Of a DNA stretch of 64,000 nt, positions 46,894 to 59,769 are shown in pieces (position 1 is the stretch's first letter; every line of letters begins with the position of its first letter). Origin of the DNA: Carallia brachiata (taxonomy: Eukaryota > Streptophyta > Magnoliopsida > Malpighiales > Rhizophoraceae); NCBI GenBank assembly GCA_021464245.1, contig JADCRB010000041.1, forward strand, positions 516,444 to 580,443, in the 5' to 3' direction. The notes under the pieces were generated by a model. The model was given only the letters and a program-made list of their open reading frames with translations, ran no database searches and was not told the origin of the DNA. The position numbers were made by a program, and so were the translations under genes.

Positions 46894-49800
46894 ATGGTAT
46901 CTATGGATATGATATTTGTCATTTATTGTGGTGGGTCTTTGGTTGGTGACCCTGTTGTCGCTTATGAAGGGGGGATATACCATGAAATTGTTGTTGATGA
47001 TGTGGATTTTTTTTGCATATTTGATATAAAAAATACTGCAAACTAGTTGCTAACGGAAGAAAAGAAAAACCTAGATGTAGTAAAGAAGATGTTTTATAGG
47101 ATTCCAGGGCAATCTTTGAGTGAAGGGCTAAGAGATTTGATAAGTGATATTGATTTTTTGGACTTGGTAAACCATCTGATTGTAAGTGAAGATAAGAAGA
47201 TAGAGTGCTATATAGAACACCATGGTAGCATAGACATGAACCAGTTGCAAGTAAGGAGTTTATTATCAGAAGATTATGAAATGGAAGACATTGAAATTGT
47301 GGTAGTAAACTCCAAAAATGCAGACAAAGTCAAATACATAAAAGAGGAGGTTAATGAAGAGTTTGTTGATGTACCTATTGGCAAATCAGTGATAGACGAA
47401 ATTGGAAAGAGCAAAGAACACAAGAACACTTCATTTGAGCATGCTAATCCGGATTTTGCTAGGCCAGAGGAAGAGGGATGTTTTGTTAATGTTCCTATTG
47501 AAACAATATGGAAAACCAAGGGTAAAAGGCCTTTAGAAATGGGGGATGATGATGAAATTGAATATTTTGAGGCAGATGAGTTGGAATTTGCTCAAGTACC
47601 TGAAGATGGGCAGTGAGATGACGATGAAGAGTTAATCGAAGCTAGAGTGCAAGTTGTTAATTTTTATGAATCTATAAAAAAACCCAATGTAGGGGCTAAA
47701 GACAAAGTCTCCACACAAAGCCAAGACCAAGTGAAATCAAAGGGGTCTAGTAATGGTGAGACAGTTACTGATGGGGTTCAAGGGCCAAAATTTACAGCAA
47801 GTGGGTCAAGAAATGCTATAGGTGGGGTGAATGATAAAGATGAAGGCTATGAAACAGAATACTTTGAGTCTGATGAAGAAGGAAGTTATGAATCAGATTT
47901 GAATGAAGAAAGTGATAGAGATGAAGCTGTGAGGAGGAAAAGCAGGGCCCCTACGTATGATCCATACTCTAAGAATCCAGATTTTGTGCTTGGAATGAGG
48001 TTTTTAGACGCAGAACGGTTCAAGGATGCCATAGTTAAATATTCCATTGCTAATAGAGTTGAAGTTGGTTATTCTAGAAACAGCTGGAATTTGATGAGGG
48101 CTTATTGTATGGCACCAAATTGCCCTTGGAAAATCACTGCTGCCCTTTCTAGCAAAGCTGTTTTTAGGGTAACAAGGATTACAATAGAAGGTCATACTTG
48201 CCCAAAGGTCTTCTCAAATAAGAGGGCCACTGCTCCATGGTTAGCTGAGAATGTCTTCAAGACTTACATTTGAATAGAAACCATGAAATTCACTGACATG
48301 CAACAAATATGCAAAAACCAACTTCGTTTGGATGTAAGTCTTCCAAAGCTAAAGAGGGTGAAAAAGTTGGTAATGGAGATGCACACTGGTGATGTTGATG
48401 ATGAGTATGCCATGTTTTGAGACTATCGACAAGAACTTTTAAGGGCCAATCCTGGGAGTACAGTAATTGTAGATGTTGATACCCCTCCTATAGGAAGAAG
48501 TCTGCCTATTTTTGAGTGCTGTTATGTTTCATTTAATTGTTTGAAGAACGGATTTTTAGCAGGGTGCAGAAGGATGATTGGGGTAGATGGTGCATTTTTT
48601 AAAGGTCTAGTTAAGGGGGTTTTGCTCTCTGCAGTTGGTAGAGATACGAACAATCAGATGTTCCCATTTGCATGGGCTGTGGTTGATACAGAGAGTATTG
48701 CCACTTGGACATGGTTTCTGAAATTAGTAAAAATAGATTTAGGTATACATGATGGCTTTGGATGGGGTATTATCTCAGACAAACATTGGGTGAGAATTCA
48801 ATTCACTTTTTAGACATATATTAACTTTGAATTGGATAGCTTATGTAACTTACTAACTTGGATTTGTGATATGTAATTGTGGCATTCACAGGGTATTAAG
48901 AAGGCAGTTCAAGAATGTTTTTCAAAGGCTGAATACAGGTTTTGTGCACGCCACATCTTTGCTAAGTGGAGAAAGAGGCACAGGGGAAATGAGTTGCACA
49001 AGCAATTTTGGGCATGTGCAAAGTCAAACAACATTGCTGATTTTGAGAAGAACATGATGGAATTGAAGCTAATCTCACCTGATGCACACAAAGACATGCT
49101 TAAGGACCCTCCTAAAAAATGGTGTAGAGCGTTCTTTGATATTAGTTTGAAATGTGACATAGTCGACAACAATTTATGTGAGACATTCAATGGTAGAATA
49201 GTTGGTGCTAGGACAAAGTGTATATTGACAAGGTTAAGGATCAATAGAGATGTGTGCAGTAAATGGAAGGATGGGGTGGGTTATAGGATTAGGAGGAGGT
49301 TAAACAAAGCAAGAGAGGATAGCTTTGATTGTGCACTTGTGTTTAATGGAGCCAATGGTTATGAGATAGTACATAGGGGAATCAGGTATGTCGTGGAGTT
49401 GCAAAAGAGGACATGCTCCTGTAGAGGTTGGGATGTATCTGGAATACCATGCTGCCATGCCATAGCCGCCATATTGAATAGGGGTGAGAAACCTACAGAT
49501 TATCTCCACCCATGGTATTCAACGCAAAAGTACTTGGAGACTTATTCCAACATGATGAATCCAATTCAAGGTCAACATTTTTGGAAAAAAACTGATAAGG
49601 ATCCAATTGTGCCACCACCTCAAAGGAAAGTGCTTGGAAGACCTAAAAAACAAAGAATTAGGATAGATGAAGAGCCAATCAACCACACTGGTAAGATTAG
49701 CAAGAGGGGTTCCATAATGACTTGTAGCAATTGTCATCAAGCAGACCACAACAAGAAGTCCTGCAATAATCCACCAGCTCCAAGTCCATCTAAGATGGCA

Positions 49801-50054
49801 AAACCAGTGAGTGAAGTTTATATTTGATAAATTCTTCATTATTTAGTATTAACATTTTTTTTATTATGCAGCAAAAGAGGAACAAAAAAATGTTTCCCCA
49901 GAGGCCGACACAAAGAAAGGGTCCTAATATCATCACTCCTCAAAGATTGCAAAATGAGATAAACCAAAGGTTGGCAAAAGGAAACATATCAACTCAAGGG
50001 TCCACTTCTACAGCAGCTCTAGATGGCACCCAAGAGTTTGCCATTCTAAATTGA
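46894..50054 (+). pseudogene. MuDR-like (mudrA) transposase with four in-frame stops
   Basis: Three exons (46,894-48,789, 48,892-49,806 and 49,872-50,054) joined by GT-AG introns hold one frame. In order: an N-terminal region beginning MVSMDMIFVIYCGG, an acidic segment, the MuDR DNA-binding domain (PDFVLGMRFLDAERFKDAI... to about 48,240), the DDE core with Asp at 48,586, Asp at 48,778 and Glu at 49,180, a SWIM finger (CSCRGW...CCHA, about 49,410-49,460) and a C-terminal CCHC-like knuckle (CSNCHQADHNKKSC). Stops at 47,044 (TAG), 47,614, 48,271 and 48,418 (all TGA) interrupt it, yet no frameshift occurs in over 3 kb. The stops look like C-to-T decay at CGA or CAG codons. The start follows an acceptor-like tttcag, so an upstream non-coding exon is likely. 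Confidence 0.88.
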
Positions 50055-50653
50055 AGAGAAGACTTTTCCTTTTGGACTTTTGCATGAGCACGTTGTCCCT
50101 TTTTGTTTTTGTTTGCAGACATTGCCCACAAAGTATTTATTTGTTGATTGTGAAGCAAACTAAACTGACTTTGCTTCATTCTTAACAAACCTTATAATTA
50201 CTTTTGATACTTGGGAAGAAATCGTATACTTGGTGAAAACGGTATACTGGGACACAATATGTGTATATGACAATGGATTTTTTTTTTAATGCAATGGAAT
50301 ATGACAGCTTACTTTATTCACCATATTCCAATTTTCTCTTTTCTTGTTAAGCATTGATTATAATTTTTCCACTATTATTTGAGATTGCAGATGAATTTGG
50401 ACATGCAATAGATATTTTATATATTGAAAATCTTCAATAAATTACATTACTCAAATTACATTACTTTGTGCAACACTTAAATTAGATGTAGTCCTACTTC
50501 CACCATCAGCTATTTAAAATTTTACAATATCAAGACAACATGCTAAACTAGGACAAACTTGCTACATACTCGTCTACCCATCATCAACATTTAAGTGAAC
50601 CAAATTTTTAGTGCCCATCATTTTCCATGACCCATTATATTTCCTGCATTGTA
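50055..50653. other. Convergent 3' region inside the MULE
   Basis: This lies between the ends of the two convergent MULE genes. It is AT-rich and non-coding, and should contain both 3' UTRs and their polyadenylation signals. Confidence 0.5.
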
Positions 50654-51066
50654 TTAACTTCCACCAACACTACCACCACACTTTATATTTGCCACCAGAA
50701 ACAATATCACCCATGTGAGGATGAGAAAAACCCGTAAACATCTGGATCTTCTCCTTTCATGTTTGGTTGCATTCTCAGCTACTGTAGCTCTTCTCAGCAA
50801 TCCAGGAATAATCTGCTTCGCTCTAAGGCAAATTGGGGGATCAATCCATTCAAAAAAGTCACAGGCTTCTTGTTTCTAAAATTCAAGATTTCAACAAAAG
50901 GGCCACTGTTAATTAACCAAAGATTGACACGAAAATACTTTTAAAGGTAAATGTGTAACTTTTAGCTTACCGGAAATGAAGCGCAAGTCCTGAAACGTCG
51001 ACCTGGGTTGATGTCCATCCATGATGTCTTCACACTTGAAAGTTGGTTACAGTAGCAGCAAGACAT
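50654..51066 (-). CDS. GRF-type zinc-finger protein with C-terminal membrane helix, carried by the MULE
   Basis: Two exons, 51,066-50,971 and 50,875-50,654, join at a GTAAGC donor and a TTTTAG acceptor in phase 0 to give 105 residues. The zinc ligands of the zf-GRF fold are in place: Cys4 and Cys6 (CYC), Cys28 (NPGRRFRTC) and Cys37 (EACDFFEWID), followed by the family's PPICLRAKQIIPGLLRR stretch. Near the C-terminus a hydrophobic segment of about 17 residues (VFLILTWVILFLVANIK) can form a membrane anchor. This is the architecture of the small plant proteins often named At4g04775-like (family recollection). It begins just inside the right TIR and converges on the transposase, the place mudrB holds in MuDR. 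No stop or frameshift is visible, unlike in the transposase. Its role is unknown; an accessory transposition factor or a captured host gene are both possible. Confidence 0.82.
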
Positions 51067-51227
51067 TTTTTTTTCTTCTATTTCTGCTCCACTTGAAGGT
51101 TGGTCTACCTGCACTTATCTTTCTCTTTTAGGGTTCTTTTATAATGCAAAATTTTAAAGGTGAGATTTACTTTTTCCTTTGCTGCCAAAGAGAGATCGAA
51201 GAAAGAGAGAATACATAGAAAAGAGAG

Positions 51228-51487
51228 AGAGATAGAGAGAGGGTAAGGTAAAAGAAAAAGAGAGGAGAACAAGTACATATGGATAAAAAAAAAAGCTCAC
51301 TAGGATTAATGGTGTATGCCACATCAGCCTCCTACTTAGCAGATAACGTATAATTCTAACAGATTAATATTTCTGACTCGATTGCGTACTATTAGTAACG
51401 GTATTAACCTTAATTGAACTTTTTTCGAGTTGGTGACCTATTCGTGTCAAATTGAAGATTTAGTGACCTAATAGTAAACTTATCCCT
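51228..51487 (-). repeat. Right terminal inverted repeat of the MULE
   Basis: It is the imperfect reverse complement of 46,090-46,350, ending acttatccct before the ATAGATAAG duplication. It contains a purine-rich gagagagata stretch and probably the promoter of the GRF gene. Confidence 0.88.
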
Positions 51488-51496
51488 ATAGATAAG

Positions 51497-54400
51497 GATG
51501 GTAAAACCGTAAAAGTGCTTTATGCCATTTTGTTCTCTTTTTTTTTTATCCACCCATTTTATCCTCCTTTTAGAAAAAAATTTGAAAAATACAAGAGATG
51601 ATGAACACATTAATTGATGAAAAAAAAAACTTATTAAATACAGTTTTTGTGGGATTCACCATACAATATATGTTATAGAGAACTTAACAGAGATTGATGA
51701 ACCTCACAATGTAATTATATTTAAATAGTCTTTTATCTTCATCGAGTTCAACTATTTAATATTTTTAACGCAGAGATTAATGCTCACTTTAGAGACTTCA
51801 TGCTTTTGTTTTTAGAGGTGACTGGCAGGATAATATATAATAGAATACTATAAGATAGGGTAATATATAGGCCAGGATAAGTCATATCTTATCCCTTTTT
51901 GGGAATTACCTTGGACAATTTGAATAGTTGAGCTTGGTGTAAATAGCAGTAATAACCTTATAACAAGTGGACAAAATTTCTAACTGTTTTTTTGGGTCTA
52001 GTTGTGAGGTTTGAAAGGATTTATCAAAGTTTCAATAAAAAAATATTTTGAAAATTGGGTTTATTTTATATAATAAGATAGTATATTAAAATGATTGATT
52101 AAATAAAATTAATCTATTACAATAAAATAATACTCTTATTTTAATTTATGAACTTGAGTACTTAGTCACACCCTCAAATGGGGGTGGAAGGAGCCCCTTT
52201 AAGTAGAGAATGGCTGTCAAAGAGAGTTGGCAGTCTCCAGAATAAACTGAGTTACGTCTCCCCCATTTAAGGGTGCGATAAATTAATTTTACCGTTAGTT
52301 TATAAAATAAAAAAAAAAAGAATTTATGCACTTCCTTATCCTTTGCACACCAAGGGATTAAATTTGTTATCCGCAACAATTCTCCGGAGCTTCCTGCCAA
52401 AATTTGGAGGTTCTACATATTTCTCATCGACCATCAAGCATAATGCTATAGTATCCATCAAGGATTAGAACTTGCGCAATTTGTAAAGCCCAAATGCAAT
52501 TTTATTAAACATAGGGGATTTTAAAAGATTAGATTATGTTTTTTAGAGAACATTTCAGTGTTAGAGTTCAAAATTTTTATTTTAGAGGTCTTAAGTTCAA
52601 AATTTGGAATAGAAAGAACAGAATTTATAAAAAAAGAGTTATTCTCATTATATAATTTATGTCTTATCAAATTTTTTAATGAATAAAAAAATATGAGACT
52701 ACGCATGCGTATTTGAAAGCCATTGCCTATTTGAAAGCCGTCTTGTCATATGTAATTATTATAACATAAAGAGGATTAACTAGCAAAAATTGTTAATAAA
52801 AATATAGCACAAATTGTGAAAATTTTATTTTTTTAGTCTTTTTTTTAAATGATAATGAGAAAAAAGAATCAATGAACAAAAAGAGAAAAAAAAAGATACT
52901 ACTTCATAATCATATAATTTACAACATATGAAAAATATACAGTTAATCTAATAGTTTATTTATTTTCATTTATTTTTAAAATTTAATATTTTTTTTACGA
53001 TCCAACAATCTAAATCTTTACATATTAACTTTATATTATCATTATATATCTACGTAATTTTTTATTTCTTACATGGTTGTACATGCTGCATTGATGAGTT
53101 AGATTACAAGTATAGCCTATATTGCTCAGTTTTTTACGGGTAAAGCTGGCTACTTCCGCACTTCAGCAAGTGTAAAATAGTGGCTGCAGGAACCGTATAT
53201 ATTCTAGTTACGCGAACCGTGTATGCCTAAATGGCCCTCTCGTACTTGAACCCACCAGGTCTCCTAAACGTCTGCGTGGTGTTGGTGGGTAATCTACTAT
53301 CAATGCATTTGATACATAATATAACGTAGGATATCATGCAATAAATTGGTTAACCTATATTATGTCACCTTATGGCATATACTAAAAGCAATCCATACGT
53401 CCGACTCCTAAAATTGTCTTTATAAAAGGAGGGTAGTAGTGGGGTGTCCCGTCAGTAGGGCTGCAAACGAACCAATGTGTTCGTTAAAAGTTCGGTGGCT
53501 CGGCTCAATAAGGGCTCGGCTCAGGCTCGTTCATTTAGCTAAACGAGCGATACACGAGGTTAAAAATAAAGCTCGTTTAATAAACGAGCCGAGCCTGAAC
53601 ATGGATAGGCTTGGCTCGGTTCAGGCTCGTGAACAGTTCGTTTAAAGCTCGTTTATAGTTTGACAAATATATCACTAATAACTCACTTAATATGTATTGT
53701 TATAAACTCATTTAATATATTAAAAACACTTAATTATATCATTTTATTTTTAATATAAACAGTTACCAATTTAGGGTTATGTTTTTTATTTTATATACGT
53801 ATTTAGACAAAACTTATATGTGATCAGGGCTACAAGTAAATTAATACGTTCGTTAAAAATTAAGTAATTTGGTTCGGTAATAATATGACTTGAGTTTATT
53901 CGTTTAACTAAATAAGTAATAAATGAGTTTAAATCTAAAGTTAGTTTAAACAAATAGTTTTTAACCTTTCATTTTATCTATAATAATAAATTTTTTTTAT
54001 TTCAATTGTTTTATTAGTATTATAAAATTAAATGATACAGTTCGTTAAAAACTCGGAAGCTCGGCTCGATAACAGCAGGCTCGACTCGAGCTCGGCTCGT
54101 TCGTAAACGATACTAATACCAAACCTCATTTTTAGGCTCGTTTAATAAACGAGCCGACACTCAAGTTAGGCAAAACTCAACTCGACTCGACTCATTTGCA
54201 GTCCTACCCATCAATTCATTACCTAACAAACAGTGGTGGGAATAGAATTATTTGAGGTCCATTTTTGCTCTCCTGAAGCCTTTTTCCTTTCAGAAGCCAC
54301 AGAGTCAACGACAAGTGGATATATCATGTTTGCAGGCACATGGATATCCATGTAGTAGCGCACCACTGGGCGGTGATGGTAACTAACAAGAAATCATTTT

Positions 54401-57323
54401 GAGAGATGCAAAAAAAATTTGAAGTTGTACCTGTTTTCCAACTTGTTTCAATACTGGCTTTCAAATTGGACCGCTAACTTACTTTTTAACAGAGCAGGTA
54501 GGATTAAGAGGTTAAGACAAATTATTAGTAATATGTTTTGTAGAAAAAGTTAATTGACGACACTTAGAAAATAATAGAAAATATAAATTAATGTTATCTT
54601 ATTTGATTTCATGAATAAATGAAGCTGAAAATAAAAAAATAAAAAAATAAAAAAACTTTAACACCTTCCTGTGCATACCATGTTGCTCAATTAAAACGTT
54701 GTTAGGTGGCAGTAATCTATTCTAAAATGGGTTTCCAAAAGATCCGGCACTTGATAGAGGGGAAGGCAGCTAAAAAAAAAAAAGATAAAAGGGGAAATCA
54801 CTTCAATTTGGGCCCATAACGGGCCGGAAACGAAGCACCTCGATAACCGACCCACTTGATAAAAGCGCCCATAGGCCTACTGGCTAGTCCAATTTCAATA
54901 AGGAGATAGAAATTGCTGGAGAATGGAATTTCTTTCATAAGAGTGAAATGTTTGTATACGGTAATGTTAAATCATAGCTTAAATAAACGTGGATATATAT
55001 ATATATATATATATATGCATCTATATATATTTATATATTTAAATAGTCGTGTTTATATTGTATTCACTCCTTATTTTTTTAAAACTAATATATCACTGTA
55101 TCTACGTCGATCGTATTCGTACCACAATACTCATGTCATTGTCTCTATATCTATACAAGCTTGTTTATAATAAGAAATTTAAGAACTAAAATAGACTAAT
55201 GTGACCTGTCAACCTTTGTGAAACTTCAGGAACAAGCCGTGCGTCTTCTTGGCGATGCCAAAGCGTCCTTACCAAGGACGTCTGCATTACCATCGTGTAT
55301 GTCAGCAACCAGATGCTCCAATAGGTCATCTTTACCGCTTCTCGAATGATCCTACAGAGCATCCTTTAAACTCCTCGCTTTCTTTTCCAGTCAAATGTGA
55401 CCATTCCTGTTCTTGTTAGTCGTTGTCACTTTTTTATTTTATTTAGAGTTAATATATAGAAATATTATTAATTTTATTAAAAATAATAAATTTAACACTA
55501 ATTTTAAAAAAATAACAGCTTATTTTTTAAAAAAATTTTTTATAATTAATATAACACGTTGTGAAATTTTTTAAATAAAATTTATTTATTTTGATGATGT
55601 GATACTCATTTATATAATTATCATATAATCGAAACATATATATTTCTATAAATCTATCATCGAAACTGATAGATTTTATTTATATAAAATCATTGCATAG
55701 TAAATTTGTTACAAAAATATTTAAGAATAAATAAGCTATACTAAAATTAGTGTTTAATTTATTATTTTAAATAAAATTAATGATATTTTTATATATTAAC
55801 CCTTTTATTTATAACGATGGTCTTTGCAAACTTGGTAAAATGTTTTTCCTCTTTTTTTTCCCTTTCATCTTTTATTATAACGTAAATTTTCTTTCCATTT
55901 TCACATTTAACTTTTTTATGAATGCAGTAATCATCAAACATAAATTTGAAATTTAATAACTCGAAATTTGAACATCCAAAATCTGAAGTAACTCGGTCTG
56001 AATCTGATGTGAATGGCACCATATGATCGCCATGCCATCTCTAATTGTAGGATGCGACCCACTTGCCTGATCCGGCGTCGTTTCATCGTTGATATGTTAC
56101 AACCAGCGCCAACAAGCCCTTTGCTCCACTCTGGGTTCGTCGGTCTACGGATTTATCATCCTACAGTCTACAGTCACTGTACTCATCATGCAACAACCAA
56201 TGAAACCGAAGTAACATCCTAAAAAGTCAAAGATAAAAAACAAAACGAGAAGAAATATTACTCTACTTCACACTATACACTTGCGTGATTTACAATTCAA
56301 TCTCCTGCTTCCGATTAAAATCGGAAGAAATTTCCTATCCAAAACCATCAATCAACTACCGTAGCCTCCGATAAAACAGAGCGTACCCTACTTTAGGAAT
56401 AAACTCTACGGTGCGAGATCGCCGTACCCGATAAACCCTGCTTTAGAAATCGCCACGGCCGTTGAATCTTTTCCGGCCGTCGAAGGCTCCTTGTCTCTTC
56501 ATGGATTGCAAGGCTGATGGCACTGGCTCTGTTGCCGGGAGAAATTATCTGGGGATGACCGAATTTTTGATAAAAGGCTTGCAATGTCTTCGTCTCCAAT
56601 ACTTGACAACAACGATTCTGTTGTTTTCTTTATTTATATAGGCATGGTGTGGTTATGATGTCTCGGGCTAATGTTACTAAAAGATGGCATAGTTTTAATT
56701 TTCCGTTGAACTTCACGCTCCGATCCAAACCCTGACTAAAAAGATTACAAAGAATTCTCGTGGTTCCTGAATTTTGCCTCGGCCCCACTTGTAAATTTTT
56801 AAATCGGAAATGGTAATTTATAACTCTAAAAAGTTATTTTTTTTGAGAAAAAATTGTTTGAAAATTTGCTCAAATGTAATAAATTGAATTCAACGTCCAA
56901 CCAGTTGAAGTTAGTGTAAAAAAATAATAATTTTTTTAACTATATTTATAATTAAAACAGTTATAAATGAATTTAATTAATTACATTTAAATAAATTTTT
57001 TAATTTTTTTTTCTTATCAAAACAATATGACAGTGCTCTTTTATAACCAATAGATTGACAGGCAGTGATGATAGCAGTTCCTGAAGAACTGATTTGCCTT
57101 CAAAAATGGATGGTTGCGGCCAGTATAACAGGAACCTTCAAGCATTGAATTTTATTTGATAATAACTAGAACTTTTTTTTTTTTTGCTTAATTATGGTGA
57201 TTCATTCCACTTCACTTCAGGCAAACGGACAATGACAGATAACAAGACAAGAGATTACATTGCAGGCTTAGTCATCAGTTCAATAAATGTTGTCTTCAAC
57301 AACTGACTCAGGGGGGCTTATTC
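51497..57323. repeat. S1-S2 spacer, copy of 34,401-40,239
   Basis: This is the non-coding counterpart of the S0-S1 spacer, containing the second hAT-like element (53,456-54,206), TA microsatellites and the S2 3' flank. It retains a short segment near 56,807-56,822 (aaatggtaatttat) that is missing at 39,737. No gene is visible. Confidence 0.8.
53448..54214. mobile_element. hAT-like non-autonomous element, second copy
   Basis: The 751-bp insert at 53,456-54,206 is orthologous to 36,366-37,128. The left duplication is CCCGTCAG (53,448-53,455); the right one has drifted to CCCATCAA (54,207-54,214). Confidence 0.82.
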
Positions 57324-59612
57324 TTATTCCGTGTAAGTGGCGACCATTATTGGGCTTGACACCACATGGTTGTGTTGGTCTGTCCATTTCAGAAAAGTAT
57401 AGATCTCATTTGAACTCAGTGCCTTTCTGTCAATCTCCAAGGTCAGAGTAAAACTTTGCTTCTGATACTTGCGAGTAAAAGACAAGGTCTTGGGTTCGAT
57501 CGCTATTTTCAGCCCCGCAGGAATATTGTCAATAGTTGCACGGTAAACAGCTGCATTATCCCCCACATTTGTCACAGTCCTGCTATATTTTTTCAGAGTG
57601 TGAGAGCTGGATTCATTGGTTAGGAAGGCCATGAAAGAGGGGTAGTTCAAATCTTGTGTTCTTCGGCTGCAATTCCGGTGACTTCCCCGAATGACCGCAC
57701 GTGTCTGCTTCTCTGTGTAGCCGAGGCCGCATATAAAGTCAACATAATCTTCATAGCTTATGTCGTAGATGAGGCCGGGATCCACGGCTTTGTTGGGGTC
57801 TACGTGACCATTACCAAAAGCCAGAGGAGTTGCTGCCTCGCCTGTCTTGAGATCGTTCATGGTTGAACCAGTGTTGTCTTTGATAAGCTGTGGTCATGAG
57901 AGCAGATCGGATGGCTGACGGGCTCCATTCGGGATGTGCCTTTTAATCAGAGCTCCGAGGCCAGCAACATGAGGTGCTGCCATGGATGTGCCGGATGACA
58001 ATGCATAATCTGTCACCAAATTGGATTGGCCTAGTCGCATGTACGGTTTGTTTGGCACGTACGCTGCCAATATATCCACTCCTGGAGCTATAATGTCTGG
58101 TTTCAAAATGTCCGGATTGACCAGGTCCGGTCCTCTAGAAGTGAAAGAAGCCACTTGTGGTGCCGGTTTTACTCTCACTTTGGTGGAAATCATAGTCAGT
58201 GTTTTCACCTTCGGCAAAGTACTGGACTTGGTCAAGTGATTTCTAAGCCGGGCAGCAGAACCAGAGGATAAGAACATGAGAGGCACTGCGTAACTGAGTG
58301 GAGCCCACAATACTCCGTCTAATATGACTATTCCTACATATGCACCTATCCTCTTGAGCTCGGCTATCTGTTGTGACACATTAACTTTACTGCTTTGGTC
58401 ACAGAAGATTACCTTTCCAGCAACTTTATGTTCAGTAAATTCTCCTGGGCTGCATATTGAATGATGAAAAGGCATATCAGTGACATACATGTTTTGGAAG
58501 TAGTATGATGGCGCTTCGACAATGAATCCACTTTCTAGAGTCAATGTAGCAATGAAAGTACGGTCAATTTTGGAAGCACCGACGGTTGTAATCCAGGCTG
58601 CTCCGTCCTTAATTGTGAAGTAATCTCCTTCATTTCCAGCCGAACATGAGACGAAAATCCCTTTCTCTATGGCCGAGAGGGCTCCAACCGCAACAGGATC
58701 TGCGTAATAAGGTGTTGGTGGGAAGCCAATAGACATTGACAAGACGTCTACTCCATCGGCAATTGCTTGATCAATTGCATATAGCACATCAGTTTTTGCA
58801 ATAAGCTTGTCCTCGTTGCTTTTAAAGAGTGCCTTGTAGACGGCAACATGCGCAAGTGGAGCCACTCCTCTAGCTGTGCCTCTTGCTTGTCCGAAGCAAT
58901 TTGCTCCAAACACATGGGCTCCTGCAGCTGTAGATGGGTGTGTGTGCCATGGCCCTCAAAATCTCTAGGCGAATCGTAGTCCACATCCGGTGGAGGAATT
59001 TTTAAGCCCGCAGCTTTGAGTCCCTTGCTAAAAGATCGAGCTCCAATTAGCTTATTATTACACAAGGAAGGGCTAAATGCAGTCCCATTCTCACACTTTC
59101 CCTTCCATTTCTTTGGAATAAGGGGCATGCCTTTATCAGAATAGCTTTCACTTTCTGGCCAAACTCCAGTGTCAATGACTCCTATAATCACGCCCTCACC
59201 ATAGTTGGAACTAGGCCATAAGCCATAGTCGTGATTCAGGCCAAGAAAGCTGGTGCTCCTTGTGGTGTGTAAAGTGCCAAAGGACTCCGCATAAGTTGCA
59301 AGATGAGCCGGGGATTCCTCAATCTCGGCTAACTGAGATTTTGTCAGCCTGGCACCGAAGCCATTCAGGGCATGGCTATAAGAGTAGATCAGCATTTCTT
59401 GGTCATCAGCAGGTTGAGACAATGATTTCAGGATGGAACGGTGCCAAGTTTCGTGGGTTAAGAAAGAATCAGGCTTGTGGAAGTGGTCTAATTGGATGAT
59501 GTATTTGAAGTTCATGGCTGTCCGTCTCTGACACTGCATAGCAGCTAACAACTAGCAGTAACAATAATTGGCGAGCCAGCAAGTGGTGGGAAATGTGTAC
59601 GCTGAGAGCCAT
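57324..59612 (-). CDS. Subtilase copy S2, four frame breaks as read
   Basis: The same protein as S1, with signal peptide, I9 propeptide, catalytic Asp/His/Asn/Ser motifs and the VATYTE end. I start it at 59,612. Breaks relative to S1 are two bases missing at about 59,503 (HELQTYII codons), one base at about 58,935 (beside the catalytic GHGTHTSS), one base in the T-run at 57,941-57,944 (LIKKAHPEW codons) and two bases at about 57,883; the last two together restore the frame. The tract otherwise matches S1 base for base wherever I compared it. As with S1, either very recent independent lesions or consensus errors explain this. Confidence 0.72.
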
Positions 59613-59769
59613 CCCTGCGTTTGTCTCTGAAGAGATTGTTGAAAACTGTCGATGAGCACAGAGATATTTATAATGCATATGACTGACAATCCGAGGTTAT
59701 AGTTGACAGGAATGTCTGAGGTCTAAAAATGAAGATAAAAGCTACGGTTCCAGATAAAAAGTAGCCAAA

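Larger units (their letters stand above)
46081..51496. mobile_element. Two-gene Mutator-like element (MULE), 5.4 kb, complete with TIRs
   Basis: The element proper is 46,090-51,487, between 9-bp duplications ATAGATAAG (46,081-46,089 and 51,488-51,496). Its terminal inverted repeats are about 260 bp long and imperfect. It carries a plus-strand mudrA-like transposase with four nonsense codons and a minus-strand GRF zinc-finger gene with no visible lesion, each reading inward from its own TIR. Unit 0 has the empty target near 34,407; unit 2 has the same element starting at 63,191. Confidence 0.93.

Noticed and set aside
47274..47519. Open frame antisense to the MULE transposase
   Set aside because: Mirror of an acidic coding segment on the other strand; no domain.
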